Shown in pieces: positions 11,901-25,871 of a stretch of DNA of 64,000 nucleotides (the first letter of the stretch is position 1; each line of letters opens with the position of its first letter). A program made the position numbers and the translations under genes. This DNA is from Auanema rhodensis (lineage: Eukaryota > Nematoda > Chromadorea > Rhabditida > Rhabditidae), in assembly GCA_964057225.1 (NCBI GenBank), contig CAXKVF010000084.1, positions 186,001-250,000 of the forward strand, written 5' to 3'. A model generated the notes under the pieces. That model did no database searches and had not been told where the DNA came from. It worked only from the letters and a program-made list of their open reading frames with translations.

Positions 11901-13024
11901 CATGGGGAATCTAATTTTGAAAACCGCATCTCTTTATCTTTCACGTGAAGCGAGTTACATACCAAGTGCACATCACGTGTACATTTAATTAGCATAAATT
12001 AAAGTTCACGTAAATTTCAAAGTCATGGTTACCATGAACCAATATCAATAAAAATTTGTTTTTAGACTAATATGGACATGGGGAATCTAATTTTGAAAAC
12101 CGCATCTCTTTATCTTTCACGTGAAGCGAGTTACATACCAAGTGCACATCACGTGTACATTTAATTAGCATAAATTAAAGTTCACGTAAATTTCAAAGTC
12201 ATGGTTACCATGAAGCAATATCAATGAAAATTTGTTTTTAGACTAATATGGACATGGGGAATCTAATTTTGAAAACCGCATCTCTTTATCTTTCACGTGA
12301 AGCGAGTTACATACCAAGTGCACATCACGTGTACATTTAATTAGCATAAATTAAAGTTCACGTAAATTTCAAAGTCATGGTTACCATGAACCAATATCAA
12401 TAAAAATTTGTTTTTAGACTAATATGGACATGGGGAATCTAATTTTGAAAACCGCATCTCTTTATCTTTCACGTGAAGCGAGTTACATACCAAGTGCACA
12501 TCACGTGTACATTTAATTAGCATAAATTAAAGTTCACGTAAAATTCAAAGTCATGGTTACCATGCACCAATATCAATAAAAATTTGTTTTTAGACTAATA
12601 TGGACATGGGGAATCTAATTTTGAAAACCGCATCTCTTTATCTTTCACGTGAAGCGAGTTACATACCAAGTGCACATCACGTGTACATTTAATTAGCATA
12701 AATTAAAGTTCACGTAAATTTCAAAGTCATGGTTACCATGAACCAATATCAATAAAAATTTGTTTTTAGACTAATATGGACATGGGGAATCTAATTTTGA
12801 AAACCGCATCTCTTTATCTTTCACGTGAAGCGAGTTACATACCAAGTGCACATCACGTGTACATTTAATTAGCATAAATTAAAGTTCACGTAAATTTCAA
12901 AGTCATGGTTACCATGAAGCAATATCAATAAAAATTTGTTTTTAGACTAATATGGACATGGGGAATCTAATTTTGAAAACCGCATCTCTTTATCTTTCAC
13001 GTGAAGCGAGTTACATACCAAGTG
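8977..13024. repeat. Satellite monomers without a clear HOR
   Basis: These are 23 monomers of 176 bp, mostly AAC and AAG types. T47A+CAC monomers occur around 10782 and 12542. Scattered private substitutions are seen, for example near 9404 (AACTAAT), 9564 (CATGTTTACC), 9615, 10543 (C159T, a CpG loss), 11861-11876 and 12226. Nothing but satellite is present. Confidence 0.85.
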
Positions 13025-14080
13025 CACATCACGTGTACATTTAATTAGCATAAATTAAAGTTCACGTAAATTTCAAAGTCATGGTTACCATGAACCAATA
13101 TCAATAAAAATTTGTTTTTAGACTAATATGGACATGGGCAATCTAATTTTGAAAACCGCATCTCTTTATCTTCCACGTGAAGCGAGTTACATACCAAGTG
13201 CACATCACGTGTACATTTAATTAGCATAAATTAAAGTTCACGTAAAATTCAAAGTCATGGTTACCATGCACCAATATCAATAAAAATTTATTTTTAGACT
13301 AATATGGACATGGGGAATCTAATTTTGAAAACCGCATCTCTTTTTCTTTCACGTGAAGCGAGTTACATACCAAGTGCACATCACGTGTACATTTAATTAG
13401 CATAAATTAAAGTTCACGTAAATTTCAAAGTCATGGTTACCATGAACCAATATCAATAAAAATTTGTTTTTAGACTAATATGGACATGGGGAATCTAATT
13501 TTGAAAACCGCATCTCTTTATCTTTCACGTGAAGCGAGTTACATACCAAGTGCACATCACGTGTACATTTAATTAGCATAAATTAAAGTTCACGTAAATT
13601 TCAAAGTCATGGTTACCATGAACCAATATCAATAAAAATTTGTTTTTAGACTAATATGGACATGGGCAATCTAATTTTGAAAACCGCATCTCTTTATCTT
13701 CCACGTGAAGCGAGTTACATACCAAGTGCACATCACGTGTACATTTAATTAGCATAAATTAAAGTTCACGTAAAATTCAAAGTCATGGTTACCATGCACC
13801 AATATCAATAAAAATTTATTTTTAGACTAATATGGACATGGGGAATCTAATTTTGAAAACCGCATCTCTTTTTCTTTCACGTGAAGCGAGTTACATACCA
13901 AGTGCACATCACGTGTACATTTAATTAGCATAAATTAAAGTTCACGTAAATTTCAAAGTCATGGTTACCATGAACCAATATCAATAAAAATTTGTTTTTA
14001 GACTAATATGGACATGGGGAATCTAATTTTGGAAACCGCATCTCTTTATCTTTCACGTGAAGAGAGTTACATACCAAGTG
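13025..14080. repeat. Trimeric HOR, 528 bp x 2
   Basis: Copies begin at 13025 and 13553. The first monomer of each has G115C (13139, 13667) and T149C (13173, 13701). The second monomer of each has T47A, CAC, G90A (13290, 13818) and A144T (13344, 13872). All marks are 528 bp apart. The third monomers differ: the later one (13905-14080) has A128G and C159A and opens the dimer block that follows. Confidence 0.85.
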
Positions 14081-16544
14081 CACATCACGTGTACATTTAA
14101 TTAGCATAAATTAAAGTTCACGTAAATTTCAAAGTCATGGTTACCATGAAGCAATATCAATAAAAATTTGTTTTTAGACTAATATGGACATGGGGAATCT
14201 AATTTTGAAAACCGCATCTCTTTATCTTTCACGTGAAGCGAGTTACATACCAAGTGCACATCACGTGTACATTTAATTAGCATAAATTAAAGTTCACGTA
14301 AATTTCAAAGTCATGGTTACCATGAACCAATATCAATAAAAATTTGTTTTTGGACTAATATGGACATGGGGAATCTAATTTTGGAAACCGCATCTCTTTA
14401 TCTTTCACGTGAAGCGAGTTACATACCAAGTGCACATCACGTGTACATTTAATTAGCATAAATTAAAGTTCACGTAAATTTCAAAGTCATGGTTACCATG
14501 AACCAATATCAATAAAAATTTGTTTTTAGACTAATATGGACATGGGGAATCTAATTTTGAAAACCGCATCTCTTTATCTTTCACGTGAAGCGAGTTACAT
14601 ACCAAGTGCACATCACGTGTACATTTAATTAGCATAAATTAAAGTTCACGTAAATTTCAAAGTCATGGTTACCATGAACCAATATCAATAAAAATTTGTT
14701 TTTGGACTAATATGGACATGGGGAATCTAATTTTGGAAACCGCATCTCTTTATCTTTCACGTGAAGCGAGTTACATACCAAGTGCACATCACGTGTACAT
14801 TTAATTAGCATAAATTAAAGTTCACGTAAATTTCAAAGTCATGGTTACCATGAAGCAATATCAATAAAAATTTGTTTTTAGACTAATATGGACATGGGGA
14901 ATCTAATTTTGAAAACCGCATCTCTTTATCTTTCACGTGAAGCGAGTTACATACCAAGTGCACATCACGTGTACATTTAATTAGCATAAATTAAAGTTCA
15001 CGTAAATTTCAAAGTCATGGTTACCATGAACCAATATCAATAAAAATTTGTTTTTGGACTAATATGGACATGGGGAATCTAATTTTGGAAACCGCATCTC
15101 TTTATCTTTCACGTGAAGCGAGTTACATACCAAGTGCACATCACGTGTACATTTAATTAGCATAAATTAAAGTTCACGTAAATTTCAAAGTCATGGTTAC
15201 CATGAACCAATATCAATAAAAATTTATTTTTAGACTAATATGGACATGGGGAATCTAATTTTGAAAACCGCATCTCTTTATCTTTCACGTGAAGCGAGTT
15301 ACATACCAAGTGCACATCACGTGTACATTTAATTAGCATAAATTAAAGTTCACGTAAATTTCAAAGTCATGGTTACCATGAACCAATATCAATAAAAATT
15401 TGTTTTTAGACTAATATGGACATGGGGAATCTAATTTTGGAAACCGCATCTCTTTATCTTTCACGTGAAGCGAGTTACATACCAAGTGCACATCACGTGT
15501 ACATTTAATTAGCATAAATTAAAGTTCACGTAAATTTCAAAGTCATGGTTACCATGAAGCAATATCAATAAAAATTTGTTTTTAGACTAATATGGACATG
15601 GGGAATCTAATTTTGAAAACCGCATCTCTTTATCTTTCACGTGAAGCGAGTTACATACCAAGTGCACATCACGTGTACATTTAATTAGCATAAATTAAAG
15701 TTCACGTAAATTTCAAAGTCATGGTTACCATGAACCAATATCAATAAAAATTTGTTTTTGGACTAATATGGACATGGGGAATCTAATTTTGGAAACCGCA
15801 TCTCTTTATCTTTCACGTGAAGCGAGTTACATACCAAGTGCACATCACGTGTACATTTAATTAGCATAAATTAAAGTTCACGTAAATTTCAAAGTCATGG
15901 TTACCATGAACCAATATCAATAAAAATTTGTTTTTAGACTAATATGGACATGGGGAATCTAATTTTGAAAACCGCATCTCTTTATCTTTCACGTGAAGCG
16001 AGTTACATACCAAGTGCACATCACGTGTACATTTAATTAGCATAAATTAAAGTTCACGTAAATTTCAAAGTCATGGTTACCATGAACCAATATCAATAAA
16101 AATTTGTTTTTGGACTAATATGGACATGAGGAATCTAATTTTGGAAACCGCATCTCTTTATCTTTCACGTGAAGCGAGTTACATACCAAGTGCACATCAC
16201 GTGTACATTTAATTAGCATAAATTAAAGTTCACGTAAATTTCAAAGTCATGGTTACCATGAACCAATATCAATAAAAATTTGTTTTTAGACTAATATGGA
16301 CATGGGGAATCTAATTTTGAAAACCGCATCTCTTTATCTTTCACGTGAAGCGAGTTACATACCAAGTGCACATCACGTGTACATTTAATTAGCATAAATT
16401 AAAGTTCACGTAAATTTCAAAGTCATGGTTACCATGAACCAATATCAATAAAAATTTGTTTTTGGACTAATATGGACATGGGGAATCTAATTTTGGAAAC
16501 CGCATCTCTTTATCTTTCACGTGAAGCGAGTTACATACCAAGTG
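13905..16544. repeat. Dimeric HOR, 352 bp, with embedded 704-bp tetramer
   Basis: A96G (TTTTTGGACT) with A128G (TTTTGGAAACC) marks every second monomer: those starting at 14257, 14609, 14961, 15665, 16017 and 16369. The monomer at 15313 has A128G only, and the one at 13905 has A128G without A96G. In the unmarked partner monomers the AAG triplet appears at 14151, 14855 and 15559, 704 bp apart, so part of the block is also a tetramer. The alternation stops after 16544; one more A128G monomer starts at 16897, in the opposite phase. Confidence 0.9.
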
Positions 16545-17952
16545 CACATCACGTGTACATTTAATTAGCATAAATTAAAGTTCACGTAAATTTCAAAGTC
16601 ATGGTTACCATGAACCAATATCAATAAAAATTTGTTTTTAGACTAATATGGACATGGGGAATCTAATTTTGAAAACCGCATCTCTTTATCTTTCACGTGA
16701 AGCGAGTTACATACCAAGTGCACATCACGTGTACATTTAATTAGCATAAATTAAAGTTCACGTAAATTTCAAAGTCATGGTTACCATGCACCAATATCAA
16801 TAAAAATTTGTTTTTAGACTAATATGGACATGGGGAATCTAATTTTGAAAACCGCATCTCTTTATCTTTCACGTGAAGCGAGTTACATACCAAGTGCACA
16901 TCACGTGTACATTTAATTAGCATAAATTAAAGTTCACGTAAATTTCAAAGTCATGGTTACCATGAACCAATATCAATAAAAATTTGTTTTTAGACTAATA
17001 TGGACATGGGGAATCTAATTTTGGAAACCGCATCTCTTTATCTTTCACGTGAAGCGAGTTACATACCAAGTGCACATCACGTGTACATTTAATTAGCATA
17101 AATTAAAGTTCACGTAAATTTCAAAGTCATGGTTACCATGAACCAATATCAATAAAAATTTGTTTTTAGACTAATATGGACATGCGGAATCTAATTTTGA
17201 AAACCGCATCTCTTTATCTTTCACGTGAAGCGAGTAACATACCAAGTGCACATCACGTGTACATTTAATTAGCATAAATTAAAGTTCACGTAAATTTCAA
17301 AGTCATGGTTACCATGAAGCAATATCAATAAAAATTTGTTTTTAGACTAATATGGACATGGGGAATCTAATTTTGAAAACCGCATCTCTTTATCTTTCAC
17401 GTGAAGCGAGTTACATACCAAGTGCACATCACGTGTACATTTGATTAGCATAAATTAAAGTTCACGTAAATTTCAAAGTCATGGTTACCATGAACCAATA
17501 TCAATAAAAATTTGTTTTTAGACTAATATGGACATGGGGAATCTAATTTTGAAAACCGCATCTCTTTATCTTTCACGTGAAGCGAGTTACATACCAAGTG
17601 CACATCACGTGTACATTTAATTAGCATAAATTAAAGTTCACGTAAATTTCAAAGTCATGGTTACCATGCACCAATATCAATAAAAATTTGTTTTTAGACT
17701 AATATGGACATGGGGAATCTAATTTTGAAAACCGCATCTCTTTATCTTTCACGTGAAGCGAGTTACATACCAAGTGCACATCACGTGTACATTTAATTAG
17801 CATAAATTAAAGTTCACGTAACTTTCAAAGTCATGGTTACCATGCACCAATATCAATAAAAATTTGTTTTTAGACTAATATTGACATGGGGAATCTAATT
17901 TTGAAAACCGCATCTCTTTATCTTTCACGTGAAGCGAGTTACATACCAAGTG
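16545..17952. repeat. Satellite monomers between HOR blocks
   Basis: Eight monomers, mostly AAC and CAC types. An A128G copy starts at 16897. Private changes occur near 17185, 17236 and 17443. A46C is at 17822 with CAC; the same mark returns at 19054, seven monomers on, and brackets the trimer block between them. Confidence 0.8.
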
Positions 17953-19008
17953 CACATCACGTGTACATTTAATTAGCATAAATTAAAGTTCACGTAAATT
18001 TCAAAGTCATGGTTACCATGCTTCAATATCAATAAAAATTTGTTTTTAGACTAATATGGACATGGGGAATCTAATTTTGAAAACCGCATCTCTTCATCTT
18101 TCACGTGAAGCGAGTTACATACCAAGTGCACATCACGTGTACATTTAATTAGCATAAATTAAAGTTCACGTAAATTTCAAAGTCATGGTTACCATGCACC
18201 AATATCAATAAAAATTTGTTTTTAGACTAATATGGACATGGGGAATCTAATTTTGAAAACCGCATCTCTTTATCTTTCACGTGAAGCGAGTTACATACCA
18301 AGTGCACATCACGTGTACATTTAATTAGCATAAATTAAAGTTCACGTAAATTTCAAAGTCATGGTTACCATGAACCAATATCAATAAAAATTTGTATTTA
18401 GACTAATATGGACATGGGGAATCTAATTTTGAAAACCGCATCTCTTTATCTTTCACGTGAAGCGAGTTACATACCAAGTGCACATCACGTGTACATTTAA
18501 TTAGCATAAATTAAAGTTCACGTAAATTTCAAAGTCATGGTTACCATGCTTCAATATCAATAAAAATTTGTTTTTAGACTAATATGGACATGGGGAATCT
18601 AATTTTGAAAACCGCATCTCTTCATCTTTCACGTGAAGCGAGTTACATACCAAGTGCACATCACGTGTACATTTAATTAGCATAAATTAAAGTTCACGTA
18701 AATTTCAAAGTCATGGTTACCATGCACCAATATCAATAAAAATTTGTTTTTAGACTAATATGGACATGGGGAATCTAATTTTGAAAACCGCATCTCTTTA
18801 TCTTTCACGTGAAGCGAGTTACATACCAAGTGCACATCACGTGTACATTTAATTAGCATAAATTAAAGTTCACGTAAATTTCAAAGTCATGGTTACCATG
18901 AACCAATATCAATAAAAATTTGTATTTAGACTAATATGGACATGGGGAATCTAATTTTGAAAACCGCATCTCTTTATCTTTCACGTGAAGCGAGTTACAT
19001 ACCAAGTG
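17953..19008. repeat. Trimeric HOR, 528 bp x 2
   Basis: Copies begin at 17953 and 18481. The first monomer has the rare triplet CTT (18021, 18549) plus T143C (18095, 18623), the second is CAC, and the third is AAC with T92A (GTATTTAG; 18396 and 18924). The copies look identical in these marks. A46C monomers flank the block at 17822 and 19054. Confidence 0.9.
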
Positions 19009-20415
19009 CACATCACGTGTACATTTAATTAGCATAAATTAAAGTTCACGTAACTTTCAAAGTCATGGTTACCATGCACCAATATCAATAAAAATTTGTT
19101 TTTAGACTAATATGGACATGGGGAATCTAATTTTGAAAACCGCATCTCTTTATCTTTCACGTGAAGCGAGTTACATACCAAGTGCACATCACGTGTACAT
19201 TTAATTAGCATAAATTAAAGTTCACGTAAATTTCAAAGTCATGGTTACCATGAACCAATATCAATAAAAATTTGTTTTTAGACTAATATGGACATGGGGA
19301 ATCTAATTTTGAAAACCGCATCTCTTTATCTTTCACGTGAAGCGAGTTACATACCAAGTGCACATCACGTGTACATTTAATTAGCATAAATTAAAGTTCA
19401 CGTAAATTTCAAAGTCATAGTTACCATGCACCAATATCAATAAAAATTTGTTTTTAGACTAATATGGACATGGGGAATCTAATTTTGAAAACCGCATCTC
19501 TTTATCTTTCACGTGAAGCGAGTTACATACCAAGTGCACATCACGTGTACATTTAATTAGCATAAATTAAAGTTCACGTAAATTTCAAAGTCATGGTTAC
19601 CATGCACCAATATCAATAAAAATTTGTTTTTAGACTAATATGGACATGGGGAATCTAATTTTGAAAACCGCATCTCTTTATCTTTCACGTGAAGCGAGTT
19701 ACATACCAAGTGCACATCACGTGTACATTTAATTAGCATAAATTAAAGTTCACGTAAATTTCAAAGTCATGGTTACCATGCACCAATATCAATAAAAATT
19801 TGTTTTTAGACTAATATGGACATGGGGAATCTAATTTTGAAAACCGCATCATTTATCTTTCACGTGAAGCGAGTTACATACCAAGTGCACATCACGTGTA
19901 CATTTAATTAGCATAAATTAAAGTTCACGTAAATTTCAAAGTCATGGTTACCATGCACCAATATCAATAAAAATTTGTTTTTAGACTAATATGGACATGG
20001 GGAATCTAATTTTGAAAACCGCATCTCTTCATCTTTCACGTGAAGCGAGTTACATACCAAGTGCACATCACGTGTACATTTAATTAGCATAAATTAAAGT
20101 TCACGTAAAATTCAAAGTCATGGTTACCATGCACCAATATCAATAAAAATTTGTTTTTAGACTAATATGGACATGGGGAATCTAATTTTGAAAACCGCAT
20201 CTCTTTATCTTTCACGTGAAGCGAGTTACATACCAAGTGCACATCACGTGTACATTTAATTAGCATAAATTAAAGTTCACGTAAATTTCAAAGTCATGGT
20301 TACCATGAACCAATATCAATAAAAATTTGTTTTTAGACTAATATGGACATGGAGAATCTAATTTTGAAAACCGCATCTTTTTATCTTTCACGTGAAGCGA
20401 GTTACATACCAATTG
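19009..20415. repeat. Satellite monomers between HOR blocks
   Basis: Eight monomers, mostly CAC type, including the 175-bp copy at 19713-19887. T143C appears near 20030 and T47A near 20110. No other sequence type is present. Confidence 0.8.
19713..19887. repeat. 175-bp monomer with private deletion
   Basis: CGCATCTCTTTATC is read as CGCATCATTTATC, one base deleted plus one substitution around 19851-19852. This is the first register shift in the window; monomers start at 176k+1 before it and at 176k after it. The change is seen once, so it is recent and has not spread. Confidence 0.9.
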
Positions 20416-22175
20416 CACATCACGTGTACATTTAATTAGCATAAATTAAAGTTCACGTAACTTTCAAAGTCATGGTTACCATGCACCAATATCAATAAAA
20501 ATTTGTTTTTAGACTAATATGGACATGGGGAATCTAATTTTAAAAACCGCATCTCTTTATCTTTCACGTGAAGCGAGTTACATACCAAGTGCACATCACG
20601 TGTACATTTAATTAGCATAAATTAAAGTTCACGTAAATTTCAAAGTCATGGTTACCATGCACCAATATCAATAAAAATTTGTTTTTAGACTAATATGGAC
20701 ATGGGGAATCTAATTTTGAAAACCGCATCTCTTCATCTTTCACGTGAAGCGAGTTACATACCAAGTGCACATCACGTGTACATTTAATAAGCATAAATTA
20801 AAGTTCACGTAAATTTCAAAGTCATGGTTACCATGAAGCAATATCAATAAAAATTTGTTTTTAGACTAATATGGACATGGGGAATCTAATTTTGAAAACC
20901 GCATCTCTTTATCTTTCACGTGAAGCGAGTTACATACCAAGTGCACATCACGTGTACATTTAATTAGCATAAATTAAAGTTCACGTAAATTTCAAAGTCA
21001 TGGTTACCATGCACCAATATCAATAAAAATTTGTTTTTAGTTTAATATGGACATGGGGAATCTAATTTTGAAAACCGCATCTCTTCATCTTTCACGTGAA
21101 GCGAGTTACATACCAAGTGCACATCACGTGTACATTTAATTAGCATAAATTAAAGTTCACGTAAATTTCAAAGTCATGGTTACCATGCACCAATATCAAT
21201 AAAAATTTGTTTTTAGACTAATATGGACATGGGGAATCTAATTTTGAAAACCGCATCTCTTCATCTTTCACGTGAAGCGAGTTACATACCAAGTGCACAT
21301 CACGTGTACATTTAATTAGCATAAATTAAAGTTCACGTAAAATTCAAAGTCATGGTTACCATGCACCAATATCAATAAAAATTTGTTTTTAGACTAATAT
21401 GGACATGGGGAATCTAATTTTAAAAACCGCATCTCTTTATCTTTCACGTGAAGCGAGTTACATACCAAGTGCACATCACGTGTACATTTAATTAGCATAA
21501 ATTAAAGTTCACGTAAATTTCAAAGTCATGGTTACCATGCACCAATATCAATAAAAATTTGTTTTTAGTTTAATATGGACATGGGGAATCTAATTTTGAA
21601 AACCGCATCTCTTCATCTTTCACGTGAAGCGAGTTACATACCAAGTGCACATCACGTGTACATTTAATAAGCATAAATTAAAGTTCACGTAAATTTCAAA
21701 GTCATGGTTACCATGAAGCAATATCAATAAAAATTTGTTTTTAGACTAATATGGACATGGGGAATCTAATTTTGAAAACCGCATCTCTTTATCTTTCACG
21801 TGAAGCGAGTTACATACCAAGTGCACATCACGTGTACATTTAATTAGCATAAATTAAAGTTCACGTAAATTTCAAAGTCATGGTTACCATGCACCAATAT
21901 CAATAAAAATTTGTTTTTAGTTTAATATGGACATGGGGAATCTAATTTTGAAAACCGCATCTCTTCATCTTTCACGTGAAGCGAGTTACATACCAAGTGC
22001 ACATCACGTGTACATTTAATTAGCATAAATTAAAGTTCACGTAAATTTCAAAGTCATGGTTACCATGCACCAATATCAATAAAAATTTGTTTTTAGTTTA
22101 ATATGGACATGGGGAATCTAATTTTGAAAACCTCATCTCTTTATCTTTCACGTGAAGCGAGTTACATACCAAGTG
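20416..22175. repeat. Pentameric HOR, 880 bp x 2
   Basis: Copies begin at 20416 and 21296. Shared marks 880 bp apart: G127A (20542, 21422), T22A with AAG (20789, 21669), and A98T+C99T giving TTTTTAGTTTAAT (21041, 21921). The TTTAAT variant also spreads to other monomers: 21569, 22097 and 22977. The first monomers of the two copies differ in A46C versus T47A. A later exchange probably moved the 98-99 variant between positions in the unit. Confidence 0.85.
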
Positions 22176-23583
22176 CACATCACGTGTACATTTAATTAGC
22201 ATAAATTAAAGTTCACGTAAATTTCAAAGTCATGGTTACCATGAACCAATATCAATAAAAATTTGTTTTTAGACTAATATGGACATGGGGAATCTAATTT
22301 TGAAAACCGCATCTCTTTATCTTTCACGTGAAGCGAGTTACATACCAAGTGCACATCACGTGTACATTTAATTAGCATAAATTAAAGTTCACGTAAATTT
22401 CAAAGTCATGGTTACCATGAACCAATATCAATAAAAATTTGTTTTTAGACTAATATGGACATGGGGAATCTAATTTTGAAAACCGCATCTCTTCATCTTT
22501 CACGTGAAGCGAGTTACATACCAAGTGCACATCACGTGTACATTTAATTAGCATAAATTAAAGTTCACGTAAATTTCAAAGTCATGGTTACCATGAAGCA
22601 ATATCAATAAAAATTTGTTTTTAGACTAATATGGACATGGGGAATCTAATTTTGAAAACCGCATCTCTTTATCTTTCACGTGAAGCGAGTTACATACCAA
22701 GTGCACATCACGTGTACATTTAATTAGCATAAATTAAAGTTCACGTAAATTTCAAAGTCATGGTTACCATGAAGCAATATCAATAAAAATTTGTTTTTAG
22801 ACTAATATGGACATGGGGAATCTAATTTTGAAAACCGCATCTCTTTATCTTTCACGTGAAGCGAGTTACATACCAAGTGCACATCACGTGTACATTTAAT
22901 TAGCATAAATTAAAGTTCACGTAAATTTCAAAGTCATGGTTACCATGCACCAATATCAATAAAAATTTGTTTTTAGTTTAATATGGACATGGGGAATCTA
23001 ATTTTGAAAACCGCATCTCTTCATCTTTCACGTGAAGCGAGTTACATACCAAGTGCACATCACGTGTACATTTAATTAGCATAAATTAAAGTTCACGTAA
23101 ATTTCAAAGTCATGGTTACCATGCACCAATATCAATAAAAATTTGTTTTTAGACTAATATGGACATGGGGAATCTAATTTTGAAAACCGCATCTCTTCAT
23201 CTTTCACGTGAAGCGAGTTACATACCAAGTGCACATCACGTGTACATTTAATTAGCATAAATTAAAGTTCACGTAAATTTCAAAGTCATGGTTACCATGC
23301 ACCAATATCAATAAAAATTTGTTTTTAGACTAATATGGACATGGGGAATCTAATTTTGAAAACCGCATCTCTTCATCTTTCACGTGAAGCGAGTTACATA
23401 CCAAGTGCACATCACGTGTACATTTAATTAGCATAAATTAAAGTTCACGTAAATTTCAAAGTCATGGTTACCATGCACCAATATCAATAAAAATTTGTTT
23501 TTAGACTAATATGGACATGGGGAATCTAATTTTGAAAACCGCATCTCTTTATCTTTCACGTGAAGCGAGTTACATACCAAGTG
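22176..23583. repeat. Satellite monomers between HOR blocks
   Basis: Eight monomers of AAC, AAG and CAC type. A98T+C99T recurs at 22977, exactly 880 bp after 22097. Four of the copies carry T143C. No unique sequence. Confidence 0.8.
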
Positions 23584-24639
23584 CACATCACGTGTACATT
23601 TAATTAGCATAAATTAAAGTTCACGTAAATTTCAAAGTCATGGTTACCATGAACCAATATCAATAAAAATTTGTTTTTAGACTAATATGGACATGGGGAA
23701 TATAATTTTGAAAACCGCATCTCTTTATCTTTCACGTGAAGCGAGTTACATACCAAGTGCACATCACGTGTACATTTAATTAGCATAAATTAAAGTTCAC
23801 GTAAATTTCAAAGTCATGGTTACCATGAACCAATATCAATAAAAATTTGTTTTTAGACTAATATGGACATGGGGAATATAATTTTGAAAACCGCATCTCT
23901 TTATCTTTCACGTGAAGCGAGTTACATACCAAGTGCACATCACGTGTACATTTAATTAGCATAAATTAAAGTTCACGTAAATTTCAAAGTCATGGTTACC
24001 ATGCACCAATATCAATAAAAATTTGTTTTTAGACTAATATGGACATGGGGAATCTAATTTTGAAAACCGCATCTCTTTATCTTTCACGTGAAGCGAGTTA
24101 CATACCAAGTGCACATCACGTGTACATTTAATTAGCATAAATTAAAGTTCACGTAAATTTCAAAGTCATGGTTACCATGAACCAATATCAATAAAAATTT
24201 GTTTTTAGACTAATATGGACATGGGGAATATAATTTTGAAAACCGCATCTCTTTATCTTTCACGTGAAGCGAGTTACATACCAAGTGCACATCACGTGTA
24301 CATTTAATTAGCATAAATTAAAGTTCACGTAAATTTCAAAGTCATGGTTACCATGAACCAATATCAATAAAAATTTGTTTTTAGACTAATATGGACATGG
24401 GGAATATAATTTTGAAAACCGCATCTCTTTATCTTTCACGTGAAGCGAGTTACATACCAAGTGCACATCACGTGTACATTTAATTAGCATAAATTAAAGT
24501 TCACGTAAATTTCAAAGTCATGGTTACCATGAACCAATATCAATAAAAATTTGTTTTTAGACTAATATGGACATGGGGAATCTAATTTTGAAAACCGCAT
24601 CTCTTTATCTTCCACGTGAAGCGAGTTACATACCAAGTG
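23584..24639. repeat. Trimeric HOR, 528 bp x 2 (C119A marked)
   Basis: C119A (GGGGAATATAATT) marks the first two monomers of each trimer, at 23702, 23878, 24230 and 24406; the third monomer lacks it. The pattern is A-A-B, A-A-B'. The B' monomer (24464-24639) has T149C and AAC and is also the first unit of the following tetramer. Confidence 0.85.
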
Positions 24640-25871
24640 CACATCACGTGTACATTTAATTAGCATAAATTAAAGTTCACGTAAATTTCAAAGTCATGGT
24701 TACCATGCACCAATATCAATAAAAATTTGTTTTTAGACTAATATGGACATGGGGAATCTAATTTTGAAAACCGCATCTCTTTATCTTTCACGTGAAGCGA
24801 GTTACATACCAAGTGCACATCACGTGTACATTTAATTAGCATAAATTAAAGTTCACGTAAATTTCAAAGTCATGGTTACCATGAACCAATATCAACAAAA
24901 ATTTGTTTTTAGACTAATATGGACATGGGGAATCTAATTTTGAAAACCGCATCTCTTTATCTTTCACGTGAAGCGAGTTACATACCAAGTGCACATCACG
25001 TGTACATTTAATTAGCATAAATTAAAGTTCACGTAAATTTCAAAGTCATGGTTACCATGAAGCAATATCAATAAAAATTTGTTTTTAGACTAATATGGAC
25101 ATGGGGAATCTAATTTTGAAAACCGCATCTCTTTATCTTTCACGTGAAGCGAGTTACATACCAAGTGCACATCACGTGTACATTTAATTAGCATAAATTA
25201 AAGTTCACGTAAATTTCAAAGTCATGGTTACCATGAACCAATATCAATAAAAATTTGTTTTTAGACTAATATGGACATGGGGAATCTAATTTTGAAAACC
25301 GCATCTCTTTATCTTCCACGTGAAGCGAGTTACATACCAAGTGCACATCACGTGTACATTTAATTAGCATAAATTAAAGTTCACGTAAATTTCAAAGTCA
25401 TGGTTACCATGCACCAATATCAATAAAAATTTGTTTTTAGACTAATATGGACATGGGGAATCTAATTTTGAAAACCGCATCTCTTTATCTTTCACGTGAA
25501 GCGAGTTACATACCAAGTGCACATCACGTGTACATTTAATTAGCATAAATTAAAGTTCACGTAAATTTCAAAGTCATGGTTACCATGAACCAATATCGAT
25601 AAAAATTTGTTTTTAGACTAATATGGACATGGGGAATCTAATTTTGAAAACCGCATCTCTTTATCTTTCACGTGAAGCGAGTTACATACCAAGTGCACAT
25701 CACGTGTACATTTAATTAGCATAAATTAAAGTTCACGTAAATTTCAAAGTCATGGTTACCATGAAGCAATATCAATAAAAATTTGTTTTTAGACTAATAT
25801 GGACATGGGGAATCTAATTTTGAAAACCGCATCTCTTTATCTTTCACGTGAAGCGAGTTACATACCAAGTG
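24464..25871. repeat. Tetrameric HOR, 704 bp x 2
   Basis: Copies begin at 24464 and 25168. The order AAC with T149C (24612, 25316), CAC, AAC, AAG is the same in both. The third monomers carry different private changes (CAACAAAA near 24895, ATCGATAA near 25598). The block overlaps the preceding trimer by one monomer. Confidence 0.8.
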
